64,000 nucleotides of DNA, from positions 230,597,528 through 230,661,527 of the forward strand of contig CM060983.1 in NCBI GenBank assembly GCA_030765065.1. The letters are read 5' to 3'. How positions within the stretch are numbered: the stretch's first letter is position 1; the number at the start of each line of letters is the position of its first letter. A model generated the notes under the pieces. It saw only the letters and a list, made by a program, of their open reading frames with translations, ran no database searches and had not been told where the DNA came from. The translations under genes and the position numbers were made by a program. This document shows, in pieces, positions 45,381-57,735 of this stretch. Source of the DNA: Deroplatys truncata. Lineage: Eukaryota; Arthropoda; Insecta; Mantodea; Mantidae.

Positions 45381-48140
45381 TGTTAGCTGTAGTTGGAGAA
45401 GAAAACATACTCATACTCTCACTTGTGTGTTAACTCCTGTCCTATGTTAGCTGTAGTTGGAGAAGAAAACATACTTATACTCTCACTTGTGTGTTAACTC
45501 CTGTCCTATGTTAGCTGTAGTTGGAGAAGAAAACATACTCATACTCTAACTAGTGTGTTAACTCCTGTCCTATGTTAGCTGTAGTTGGAGTAGAAAAAAG
45601 ACTTATACTCTAACTAGTGTGTTAACTCCTGTCCTATGTTAGCTGTAGTTGGAGTAGAAAAAAGACTTATACTCTAACTAGTGTGTTAACTCCTGTCCTA
45701 TGTTAGCTGTAGTTGGAGAAGAAAACATACTCATACTCTAACTAGTGTGTTAACTCCTGTCCTATGTTAGCCTTAGTTGGAGAAGAAAACATACTCATAC
45801 TCTCACTTGTGTGTTAACTCCTGTCCTATGTTAGCTGTAGTTGGAGAAGAAAAAAGACTTATACTCTAACTAGTGTGTTAACTCCTGTCCTATGTTAGCT
45901 GTAGTTGGAGTAGAAAAAACACTTATACTCTAACTAGTGTGTTAACTCCTGTCCTATGTTAGCTGTAGTTGGAGTAGAAAAAAGACTTATACTCTAACTA
46001 GTGTGTTAACTCCTGTCCTATGTTAGCTGTAGTTGGAGTAGAAAAAAGACTTATACTCTAACTAGTGTGTTAACTCCTGTCCTATGTTAGCTGTAGTTGG
46101 AGTAGAAAAAAGACTTATACTCTAACTAGTGTGTTAACTCGTGTCCTATGTTAGCTGTAGTTGGAGTAGAAAAAAGACTTATACTCTCACTTGTGTGTTA
46201 ACTCCTGTCCTATGTTAGCTGTAGTTGGAGTAGAAAAAAGACTTATACTCTCACTTGTGTGTTAACTCCTGTCCTATGTTAGCTGTAGTTGGAGTAGAAA
46301 AAAGACTTATACTCTCACGTGTGTGTTAACTCCTGTCCTATTTTAGCTGTAGTTGGAGTAGAAAAAAGACTTATACTCTAACTAGTGTGTTAACTCCTGT
46401 CCTATGTTAGCTGTAGTTGGAGAAGAAAACATACTCATACTCTAACTAGTGTGTTAACTCCTGTCCTATGTTAGCTGTAGTTGGAGTAGAAAAAAGACTT
46501 ATACTCTCACTTGTGTGTTAACTCCTGTCCTCTGTTAGCTGTAGTTGGAGTAGAAAAAAGACTTATACTCTAACTAGTGTGTTAACTCCTGTCCTATGTT
46601 AGCTGTAGTTGGAGAAGAAAACATACTCATACTCTAACTAGTGTGTTAACTCCTGTCCTATGTTAGCTGTAGTTGGAGAAGAAAACATACTCATACTCTA
46701 ACTAGTGTGTTAACTCCTGTCCTATGTTAGCTGTAGTTGGAGAAGAAAACATACTCATACTCTCACTTGTGTGTTAACTCCTGTCCTATGTTAGCCTTAG
46801 TTGGAGAAGAAAACATACTCATACTCTAACTAGTGTGTTAACTCCTGTCCTATGTTAGCTGTAGTTGGAGTAGAAAAAAGACTTATACTCTAACTAGTGT
46901 GTTAACTCCTGTCCTATGTTAGCCTTAGTTGGAGAAGAAAACATACTCATACTCTCACTTGTGTGTTAACTCCTGTCCCATGTTAGCTGTAGTTGGAGTA
47001 GAAAAAAGACTTATACTCTAACTAGTGTGTTAACTCCTGTCCTATGTTAGCTGTAGTTGGAGAAGAAAACATACTCATACTCTAACTAGTGTGTTAACTC
47101 CTGTCCTATGTTAGCCTTAGTTGGAGAAGAAAACATACTTATACTCTAACTAGTGTGTTAACTCCTGTCCTATGTTAGCCTTAGTTGGAGAAGAAAACAT
47201 ACTCATACTCTAACTAGTGTGTTAACTCCTGTCCTATGTTAGCTGTAGTTGGAGAAGAAATCATACTCATACTCTAACTAGTGTGTTAACTCCTGTCCTA
47301 TGTTAGCTGTAGTTGGAGAAGAAAACATACTCATACTCTCACTTGTGTGTTAACTCCTGTCCTATGTTAGCTGTAGTTGGAGTAGAAAAGAGACTTATAC
47401 TCTAACTAGTGTGTTAACTCCTGTCCTATGTTAGCTGTAGTTGGAGTAGAAAAAAGACTTATACTCTAACTAGAATGTTAACTCCTGTCCTATGTTAGCC
47501 TTAGTTGGAGAAGAAAACATACTCATACTCTAACTAGTGTGTTAACTCCTGTCCTATGTTAGCTGTAGTTGGAGAAGAAAACATACTCATACTCTAACTA
47601 GTGTGTTAACTCCTGTCCTATGTTAGCTGTAGTTGGAGAAGAAAACATACTCATACTCTAACTAGTGTGTTAACTCCTGTCCTATGTTAGCTGTAGTTGG
47701 AGAAGAAAACATACTCATACTCTCACTTGTGTGTTAACTCCTGTCCTATGTTAGCCTTAGTTGGAGAAGAAAACATACTCATACTCTAACTAGTGTGTTA
47801 ACTCCTGTCCTATGTTAGCTGTAGTTGGAGTAGAAAAAAGACTTATACTCTAACTAGTGTGTTAACTCCTGTCCTATGTTAGCCTTAGTTGGAGAAGAAA
47901 ACATACTCATACTCTCACTTGTGTGTTAACTCCTGTCCTATGTTAGCTGTAGTTGGAGTAGAAAAAAGACTTATACTCTAACTAGTGTGTTAACTCCTGT
48001 CCTATGTTAGCCTTAGTTGGAGAAGAAAACATACTCATACTCTAACTTGTGTGTTAACTCCTGTCCTATGTTAGCTGTAGTTGGAGAAGAAAACATACTC
48101 ATACTCTCACTTGTGTGTTAACTCCTGTCCTATGTTAGCT
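44000..48140 (+). repeat. Core higher-order segment with GTAGAAAAAAGACTT cluster, copy 1
   Basis: From about 45590 the GTAGAAAAAAGACTT variant is frequent, in a specific order with tags CTCGTGTCC, CTCACGTGTGTG (46316), TATTTTAGC, CTCTGTTAGC, GTCCCATG and AAATCATAC (47261). The same order recurs about 5,631 bp and 9,599 bp later. The first part overlaps the end of the 18,620-bp duplicated segment. Confidence 0.88.
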
Positions 48141-49740
48141 GTAGTTGGAGAAGAAAACATACTCATACTCTAACTAGTGTGTTAACTCCTGTCCTATGTT
48201 AGCTGTAGTTGGAGAAGAAAGCATACTCATACTCTAACTTGTGTGTTAACTCCTGTCCTATGTTAGCTGTAGTTGGAGAAGAAAACATACTCATACTCTA
48301 ACTTGTGTGTTAACTCCTGTCCTATGTTAGCTGTAGTTGGAGAAGAAAACATACTCATACTCTAACTTGTGTGTTAACTCCTGTCCTATGTTAGCCTTAG
48401 TTGGAGAAGAAAACATACTCATACTCTAACTTGTGTGTTAACTCCTGTCCTATGTTAGCTGTAGTTGGAGAAGAAAACATACTCATACTCTCACTTGTGT
48501 GTTAACTCCTGTCCTATGTTAGCTGTAGTTGGAGAAGAAAACATACTCATACTCTAACTAGTGTGTTAACTCCTGTCCTATGTTAGCTGTAGTTGGAGCA
48601 GAAAAAAGACTTATACTCTAACTAGTGTGTTAACTCCTGTCCTATGTTAGCTGTAGTTGGAGTAGAAAAAAGACTTATACTCTAACTAGTGTGTTAACTC
48701 CTGTCCTATGTTAGCTGTAGTTGGAGAAGAAAACATACTCATACTCTAACTTGTGTGTTAACTCCTGTCCTATGTTAGCTGTAGTTGGAGAAGAAAACAT
48801 ACTCATACTCTAACTTGTGTGTTAACTCCTGTCCTATGTTAGCTGTAGTTGGAGAAGAAAACATACTCATACTCTAACTAGTGTGTTAACTCCTGTCCTA
48901 TGTTAGCTGTAGTTGGAGAAGAAAACATACTCATACTCTAACTAGTGTGTTAACTCCTGTCCTATGTTAGCTGTAGTTGGAGAAGAAAACATACTCATAC
49001 TCTCACTTGTGTGTTAACTCCTGTCCTATGTTAGCTGTAGTTGGAGAAGAAAACATACTCATACTCTAACTAGTGTGTTAACTCCTGTCCTATGTTAGCC
49101 TTAGTTGGAGAAGAAAACATATCATACTCTAACTAGTGTGTTAACTCCTGTCCTATGTTAGCCTTAGTTGGAGAAGAAAACATACTCATACTCTAACTAG
49201 TGTGTTAACTCCTGTCCTATGTTAGCTGTAGTTGGAGAAGAAAACATACTCATACTCTCACTTGTGTGTTAACTCCTGTCCTATGTTAGCCTTAGTTGGA
49301 GAAGAAAACATACATATACTCTAACTAGTGTGTTAACTCCTGTCCTATGTTAGCTGTAGTTGGAGAAGAAAACATACTCATACTCTCACTTGTGTGTTAA
49401 CTCCTGTCCTATGTTAGCTGTAGTTGGAGAAGAAAACATACTCATACTCTCACTTGTGTGTTAACTCCTGTCCTATGTTAGCTGTAGTTGGAGAAGAAAA
49501 CATACTCATACTCTAACTAGTGTGTTAACTCCTGTCCTATGTTAGCTGTAGTTGGAGAAGAAAACATACTCATACTCTAACTAGTGTGTTAACTCCTGTC
49601 CTATGTTAGCTGTAGTTGGAGAAGAAAACATACTCATACTCTAACTAGTGTGTTAACTCCTGTCCTATGTTAGCTGTAGTTGGAGAAGAAAACATACTCA
49701 TACTCTAACTAGTGTGTTAACTCCTGTCCTATGTTAGCTG
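48140..49740 (+). repeat. Core monomers between higher-order copies
   Basis: Ordinary core units, mostly GCTGTAG with CTAACTAG or CTAACTTG. Private tags are GGAGCAGAAAAAAGAC near 48596, a one-base deletion ACATATCATAC near 49120 and ACATACATATAC near 49308. I did not match this stretch to another place in the window. Confidence 0.85.
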
Positions 49741-52700
49741 TAGTTGGAGAAGAAAACATACTCATACTCTCACTTGTGTGTTAACTCCTGTCCTATGTTA
49801 GCTGTAGTTGGAGAAGAAAACATACTCATACTCTCACTTGTGTGTTAACTCCTGTCCTATGTTAGCTGTAGTTGGAGAAGAAAACATACTCATACTCTCA
49901 CTTGTGTGTTAACTCCTGTCCTATGTTAGCTGTAGTTGGAGAAGAAAACATACTCATACTCTAACTAGTGTGTTAACTCCTGTCCTATGTTAGCCTTAGT
50001 TGGAGAAGAAAACATACTCATACTCTAACTAGTGTGTTAACTCCTGTCCTATGTTAGCTGTAGTTGGAGAAGAAAACATACTCATACTCTAACTAGTGTG
50101 TTAACTCCTGTCCTATGTTAGCTGTAGTTGGAGAAGAAAACATACTCATACTCTAACTAGTGTGTTAACTCCTGTCCTATGTTAGCTGTAGTTGGAGAAG
50201 AAAACATACTCATACTCTAACTAGTGTGTTAACTCCTGTCCTATGTTAGCTGTAGTTGGAGAAGAAAACATACTCATACTCTAACTAGTGTGTTAACTCC
50301 TGTCCTATGTTAGCTGTAGTTGGAGAAGAAAACATACTCATACTCTCACTTGTGTGTTAACTCCTGTCCTATGTTAGCTGTAGTTGGAGAAGAAAACATA
50401 CTCATACTCTCACTTGTGTGTTAACTCCTGTCCTATGTTAGCTGTAGTTGGAGAAGAAAACATACTCATACTCTCACTTGTGTGTTAACTCCTGTCCTAT
50501 GTTAGCTGTAGTTGGAGAAGAAAACATACTCATACTCTCACTTGTGTGTTAACTCCTGTCCTATGTTAGCCTTAGTTGGAGAAGAAAACATACTCATACT
50601 CTCACTTGTGTGTTAACTCCTGTCCTATGTTAGCCTTAGTTGGAGAAGAAAACATACTCATACTCTAACTAGTGTGTTAACTCCTGTGCTATGTTAGCTG
50701 TAGTTGGAGAAGAAAACATACTCATACTCTAACTAGTGTGTTAACTCCTGTCCTATGTTAGCTGTAGTTGGAGAAGAAAACATACTCATACTCTCACTTG
50801 TGTGTTAACTCCTGTCCTATGTTAGCTGTAGTTGGAGAAGAAAACATACTCATACTCTCACTTGTGTGTTAACTCCTGTCCTATGTTAGCTGTAGTTGGA
50901 GAAGAAAACATACTCATACTCTCACTTGTGTGTTAACTCCTGTCCTATGTTAGCTGTAGTTGGAGAAGAAAACATACTCATACTCTAACTAGTGTGTTAA
51001 CTCCTGTCCTATGTTAGCTGTAGTTGGAGAAGAAAACATACTCATACTCTATCTAGTGTGTTAACTCCTTTCCTATGTTAGCTGTAGTTGGAGAAGAAAA
51101 CATACTCATACTCTCACTTGTGTGTTAACTCCTGTCCTATGTTAGCCTTAGTTGGAGAAGAAAACATACTCATACTCTAACTAGTGTGTTAACTCCTGTC
51201 CTATGTTAGCTGTAGTTGGAGTAGAAAAAAGACTTATACTCTAACTAGTGTGTTAACTCCTGTCCTATGTTAGCTGTAGTTGGAGTAGAAAAAAGACTTA
51301 TACTCTAACTAGTGTGTTAACTCCTGTCCTATGTTAGCTGTAGTTGGAGAAGAAAACATACTCATACTCTAACTAGTGTGTTAACTCCTGTCCTATGTTA
51401 GCCTTAGTTGGAGAAGAAAACATACTCATACTCTCACTTGTGTGTTAACTCCTGTCCTATGTTAGCTGTAGTTGGAGAAGAAAAAAGACTTATACTCTAA
51501 CTAGTGTGTTAACTCCTGTCCTATGTTAGCTGTAGTTGGAGTAGAAAAAACACTTATACTCTAACTAGTGTGTTAACTCCTGTCCTATGTTAGCTGTAGT
51601 TGGAGTAGAAAAAAGACTTATACTCTAACTAGTGTGTTAACTCCTGTCCTATGTTAGCTGTAGTTGGAGTAGAAAAAAGACTTATACTCTAACTAGTGTG
51701 TTAACTCCTGTCCTATGTTAGCTGTAGTTGGAGTAGAAAAAAGACTTATACTCTAACTAGTGTGTTAACTCGTGTCCTATGTTAGCTGTAGTTGGAGTAG
51801 AAAAAAGACTTATACTCTCACTTGTGTGTTAACTCCTGTCCTATGTTAGCTGTAGTTGGAGTAGAAAAAAGACTTATACTCTCACTTGTGTGTTAACTCC
51901 TGTCCTATGTTAGCTGTAGTTGGAGTAGAAAAAAGACTTATACTCTCACGTGTGTGTTAACTCCTGTCCTATTTTAGCTGTAGTTGGAGTAGAAAAAAGA
52001 CTTATACTCTAACTAGTGTGTTAACTCCTGTCCTATGTTAGCTGTAGTTGGAGAAGAAAACATACTCATACTCTAACTAGTGTGTTAACTCCTGTCCTAT
52101 GTTAGCTGTAGTTGGAGTAGAAAAAAGACTTATACTCTCACTTGTGTGTTAACTCCTGTCCTCTGTTAGCTGTAGTTGGAGTAGAAAAAAGACTTATACT
52201 CTAACTAGTGTGTTAACTCCTGTCCTATGTTAGCTGTAGTTGGAGAAGAAAACATACTCATACTCTAACTAGTGTGTTAACTCCTGTCCTATGTTAGCTG
52301 TAGTTGGAGAAGAAAACATACTCATACTCTAACTAGTGTGTTAACTCCTGTCCTATGTTAGCTGTAGTTGGAGAAGAAAACATACTCATACTCTCACTTG
52401 TGTGTTAACTCCTGTCCTATGTTAGCCTTAGTTGGAGAAGAAAACATACTCATACTCTAACTAGTGTGTTAACTCCTGTCCTATGTTAGCTGTAGTTGGA
52501 GTAGAAAAAAGACTTATACTCTAACTAGTGTGTTAACTCCTGTCCTATGTTAGCCTTAGTTGGAGAAGAAAACATACTCATACTCTCACTTGTGTGTTAA
52601 CTCCTGTCCCATGTTAGCTGTAGTTGGAGTAGAAAAAAGACTTATACTCTAACTAGTGTGCTAACTCCTGTCCTATGTTAGCTGTAGTTGGAGAAGAAAA

Positions 52701-53580
52701 CATACTCATACTCTAACTAGTGTGTTAACTCCTGTCCTATGTTAGCCTTAGTTGGAGAAGAAAACATACTTATACTCTAACTAGTGTGTTAACTCCTGTC
52801 CTATGTTAGCCTTAGTTGGAGAAGAAAACATACTCATACTCTAACTAGTGTGTTAACTCCTGTCCTATGTTAGCTGTAGTTGGAGAAGAAATCATACTCA
52901 TACTCTAACTAGTGTGTTAACTCCTGTCCTATGTTAGCTGTAGTTGGAGAAGAAAACATACTCATACTCTCACTTGTGTGTTAACTCCTGTCCTATGTTA
53001 GCTGTAGTTGGAGTAGAAAAAAGACTTATACTCTAACTAGTGTGTTAACTCCTGTCCTATGTTAGCTGTAGTTGGAGTAGAAAAAAGACTTATACTCTAA
53101 CTAGTGTGTTAACTCCTGTCCTATGTTAGCCTTAGTTGGAGAAGAAAACATACTCATACTCTAACTAGTGTGTTAACTCCTGTCCTATGTTAGCTGTAGT
53201 TGGAGAAGAAAACATACTCATACTCTAACTAGTGTGTTAACTCCTGTCCTATGTTAGCTGTAGTTGGAGAAGAAAACATACTCATACTCTAACTAGTGTG
53301 TTAACTCCTGTCCTATGTTAGCTGTAGTTGGAGAAGAAAACATACTCATACTCTCACTTGTGTGTTAACTCCTGTCCTATGTTAGCCTTAGTTGGAGAAG
53401 AAAACATACTCATACTCTAACTAGTGTGTTAACTCCTGTCCTATGTTAGCTGTAGTTGGAGTAGAAAAAAGACTTATACTCTAACTAGTGTGTTAACTCC
53501 TGTCCTATGTTAGCCTTAGTTGGAGAAGAAAACATACTCATACTCTAACTAGTGTGTTAACTCCTGTCCTATGTTAGCTG
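49741..53580 (+). repeat. Core higher-order segment, copy 2 (3,840-bp unit)
   Basis: This segment carries the same tag series as copy 1: CTCCTGTGC at 50681, CTCCTTTCC at 51066, CTCACGTG at 51947, AAATCATAC near 52891. It is followed head-to-tail by copy 3, whose matching positions lie 3,840 bp on (60 monomers) up to about 51180, and 3,968 bp on (62 monomers) after that, because copy 3 has two extra monomers there. Confidence 0.88.
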
Positions 53581-56500
53581 TAGTTGGAGAAGAAAACATA
53601 CTCATACTCTCACTTGTGTGTTAACTCCTGTCCTATGTTAGCTGTAGTTGGAGAAGAAAACATACTCATACTCTCACTTGTGTGTTAACTCCTGTCCTAT
53701 GTTAGCTGTAGTTGGAGAAGAAAACATACTCATACTCTCACTTGTGTGTTAACTCCTGTCCTATGTTAGCTGTAGTTGGAGAAGAAAACATACTCATACT
53801 CTAACTAGTGTGTTAACTCCTGTCCTATGTTAGCCTTAGTTGGAGAAGAAAACATACTCATACTCTAACTAGTGTGTTAACTCCTGTCCTATGTTAGCTG
53901 TAGTTGGAGAAGAAAACATACTCATACTCTAACTAGTGTGTTAACTCCTGTCCTATGTTAGCTGTAGTTGGAGAAGAAAACATACTCATACTCTAACTAG
54001 TGTGTTAACTCCTGTCCTATGTTAGCTGTAGTTGGAGAAGAAAACATACTCATACTCTAACTAGTGTGTTAACTCCTGTCCTATGTTAGCTGTAGTTGGA
54101 GAAGAAAACATACTCATACTCTAACTAGTGTGTTAACTCCTGTCCTATGTTAGCTGTAGTTGGAGAAGAAAACATACTCATACTCTCACTTGTGTGTTAA
54201 CTCCTGTCCTATGTTAGCTGTAGTTGGAGAAGAAAACATACTCATACTCTCACTTGTGTGTTAACTCCTGTCCTATGTTAGCTGTAGTTGGAGAAGAAAA
54301 CATACTCATACTCTCACTTGTGTGTTAACTCCTGTCCTATGTTAGCTGTAGTTGGAGAAGAAAACATACTCATACTCTCACTTGTGTGTTAACTCCTGTC
54401 CTATGTTAGCCTTAGTTGGAGAAGAAAACATACTCATACTCTCACTTGTGTGTTAACTCCTGTCCTATGTTAGCCTTAGTTGGAGAAGAAAACATACTCA
54501 TACTCTAACTAGTGTGTTAACTCCTGTGCTATGTTAGCTGTAGTTGGAGAAGAAAACATACTCATACTCTAACTAGTGTGTTAACTCCTGTCCTATGTTA
54601 GCTGTAGTTGGAGAAGAAAACATACTCATACTCTCACTTGTGTGTTAACTCCTGTCCTATGTTAGCTGTAGTTGGAGAAGAAAACATACTCATACTCTCA
54701 CTTGTGTGTTAACTCCTGTCCTATGTTAGCTGTAGTTGGAGAAGAAAACATACTCATACTCTCACTTGTGTGTTAACTCCTGTCCTATGTTAGCTGTAGT
54801 TGGAGAAGAAAACATACTCATACTCTAACTAGTGTGTTAACTCCTGTCCTATGTTAGCTGTAGTTGGAGAAGAAAACATACTCATACTCTAACTAGTGTG
54901 TTAACTCCTTTCCTATGTTAGCTGTAGTTGGAGAAGAAAACATACTCATACTCTCACTTGTGTGTTAACTCCTGTCCTATGTTAGCCTTAGTTGGAGAAG
55001 AAAACATACTCATACTCTAACTAGTGTGTTAACTCCTGTCCTATGTTAGCTGTAGTTGGAGAAGAAAACATACTTATACTCTCACTTGTGTGTTAACTCC
55101 TGTCCTATGTTAGCTGTAGTTGGAGAAGAAAACATACTCATACTCTAACTAGTGTGTTAACTCCTGTCCTATGTTAGCTGTAGTTGGAGTAGAAAAAAGA
55201 CTTATACTCTAACTAGTGTGTTAACTCCTGTCCTATGTTAGCTGTAGTTGGAGTAGAAAAAAGACTTATACTCTAACTAGTGTGTTAACTCCTGTCCTAT
55301 GTTAGCTGTAGTTGGAGAAGAAAACATACTCATACTCTAACTAGTGTGTTAACTCCTGTCCTATGTTAGCCTTAGTTGGAGAAGAAAACATACTCATACT
55401 CTCACTTGTGTGTTAACTCCTGTCCTATGTTAGCTGTAGTTGGAGAAGAAAAAAGACTTATACTCTAACTAGTGTGTTAACTCCTGTCCTATGTTAGCTG
55501 TAGTTGGAGTAGAAAAAACACTTATACTCTAACTAGTGTGTTAACTCCTGTCCTATGTTAGCTGTAGTTGGAGTAGAAAAAAGACTTATACTCTAACTAG
55601 TGTGTTAACTCCTGTCCTATGTTAGCTGTAGTTGGAGTAGAAAAAAGACTTATACTCTAACTAGTGTGTTAACTCCTGTCCTATGTTAGCTGTAGTTGGA
55701 GTAGAAAAAAGACTTATACTCTAACTAGTGTGTTAACTCGTGTCCTATGTTAGCTGTAGTTGGAGTAGAAAAAAGACTTATACTCTCACTTGTGTGTTAA
55801 CTCCTGTCCTATGTTAGCTGTAGTTGGAGTAGAAAAAAGACTTATACTCTCACTTGTGTGTTAACTCCTGTCCTATGTTAGCTGTAGTTGGAGTAGAAAA
55901 AAGACTTATACTCTCACGTGTGTGTTAACTCCTGTCCTATTTTAGCTGTAGTTGGAGTAGAAAAAAGACTTATACTCTAACTAGTGTGTTAACTCCTGTC
56001 CTATGTTAGCTGTAGTTGGAGAAGAAAACATACTCATACTCTAACTAGTGTGTTAACTCCTGTCCTATGTTTGCTGTAGTTGGAGTAGAAAAAAGACTTA
56101 TACTCTCACTTGTGTGTTAACTCCTGTCCTCTGTTAGCTGTAGTTGGAGTAGAAAAAAGACTTATACTCTAACTAGTGTGTTAACTCCTGTCCTATGTTA
56201 GCTGTAGTTGGAGAAGAAAACATACTCATACTCTAACTAGTGTGTTAACTCCTGTCCTATGTTAGCTGTAGTTGGAGAAGAAAACATACTCATACTCTAA
56301 CTAGTGTGTTAACTCCTGTCCTATGTTAGCTGTAGTTGGAGAAGAAAACATACTCATACTCTCACTTGTGTGTTAACTCCTGTCCTATGTTAGCCTTAGT
56401 TGGAGAAGAAAACATACTCATACTCTAACTAGTGTGTTAACTCCTGTCCTATGTTAGCTGTAGTTGGAGTAGAAAAAAGACTTATACTCTAACTAGTGTG

Positions 56501-57735
56501 TTAACTCCTGTCCTATGTTAGCCTTAGTTGGAGAAGAAAACATACTCATACTCTCACTTGTGTGTTAACTCCTGTCCCATGTTAGCTGTAGTTGGAGTAG
56601 AAAAAAGACTTATACTCTAACTAGTGTGTTAACTCCTGTCCTATGTTAGCTGTAGTTGGAGAAGAAAACATACTCATACTCTAACTAGTGTGTTAACTCC
56701 TGTCCTATGTTAGCCTTAGTTGGAGAAGAAAACATACTTATACTCTAACTAGTGTGTTAACTCCTGTCCTATGTTAGCCTTAGTTGGAGAAGAAAACATA
56801 CTCATACTCTAACTAGTGTGTTAACTCCTGTCCTATGTTAGCTGTAGTTGGAGAAGAAATCATACTCATACTCTAACTAGTGTGTTAACTCCTGTCCTAT
56901 GTTAGCTGTAGTTGGAGAAGAAAACATACTCATACTCTCACTTGTGTGTTAACTCCTGTCCTATGTTAGCTGTAGTTGGAGTAGAAAAAAGACTTATACT
57001 CTAACTAGTGTGTTAACTCCTGTCCTATGTTAGCTGTAGTTGGAGTAGAAAAAAGACTTATACTCTAACTAGTGTGTTAACTCCTGTCCTATGTTAGCCT
57101 TAGTTGGAGAAGAAAACATACTCATACTCTAACTAGTGTGTTAACTCCTGTCCTATGTTAGCTGTAGTTGGAGAAGAAAACATACTCATACTCTAACTAG
57201 TGTGTTAACTCCTGTCCTATGTTAGCTGTAGTTGGAGAAGAAAACATACTCATACTCTAACTAGTGTGTTAACTCCTGTCCTATGTTAGCTGTAGTTGGA
57301 GAAGAAAACATACTCATACTCTCACTTGTGTGTTAACTCCTGTCCTATGTTAGCCTTAGTTGGAGAAGAAAACATACTCATACTCTAACTAGTGTGTTAA
57401 CTCCTGTCCTATGTTAGCTGTAGTTGGAGTAGAAAAAAGACTTATACTCTAACTAGTGTGTTAACTCCTGTCCTATGTTAGCCTTAGTTGGAGAAGAAAA
57501 CATACTCATACTCTCACTTGTGTTTTAACTCCTGTCCTATGTTAGCTGTAGTTGGAGTAGAAAAAAGACTTATACTCTAACTAGTGTGTTAACTCCTTTC
57601 CTATGTTAGCCTTAGTTGGAGAAGAAAACATACTCATACTCTAACTTGTGTGTTAACTCCTGTCCTATGTTAGCTGTAGTTGGAGAAGAAAACATACTCA
57701 TACTCTCACTTGTGTGTTAACTCCTGTCCTATGTT
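53581..57735 (+). repeat. Core higher-order segment, copy 3
   Basis: Tags are CTCCTGTGC (54521), CTCCTTTCC (54906), the two-monomer insertion with ACATACTTATAC near 55070, CTCACGTG (55915) and AAATCATAC (about 56858). The two extra monomers are also present in copy 1 near 45400-45590, so copy 2 lost them. Private changes include TATGTTTGC near 56072 and TGTTTTAAC near 57522. At about 57735 the match switches to the 39.1-kb segment. Confidence 0.88.
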
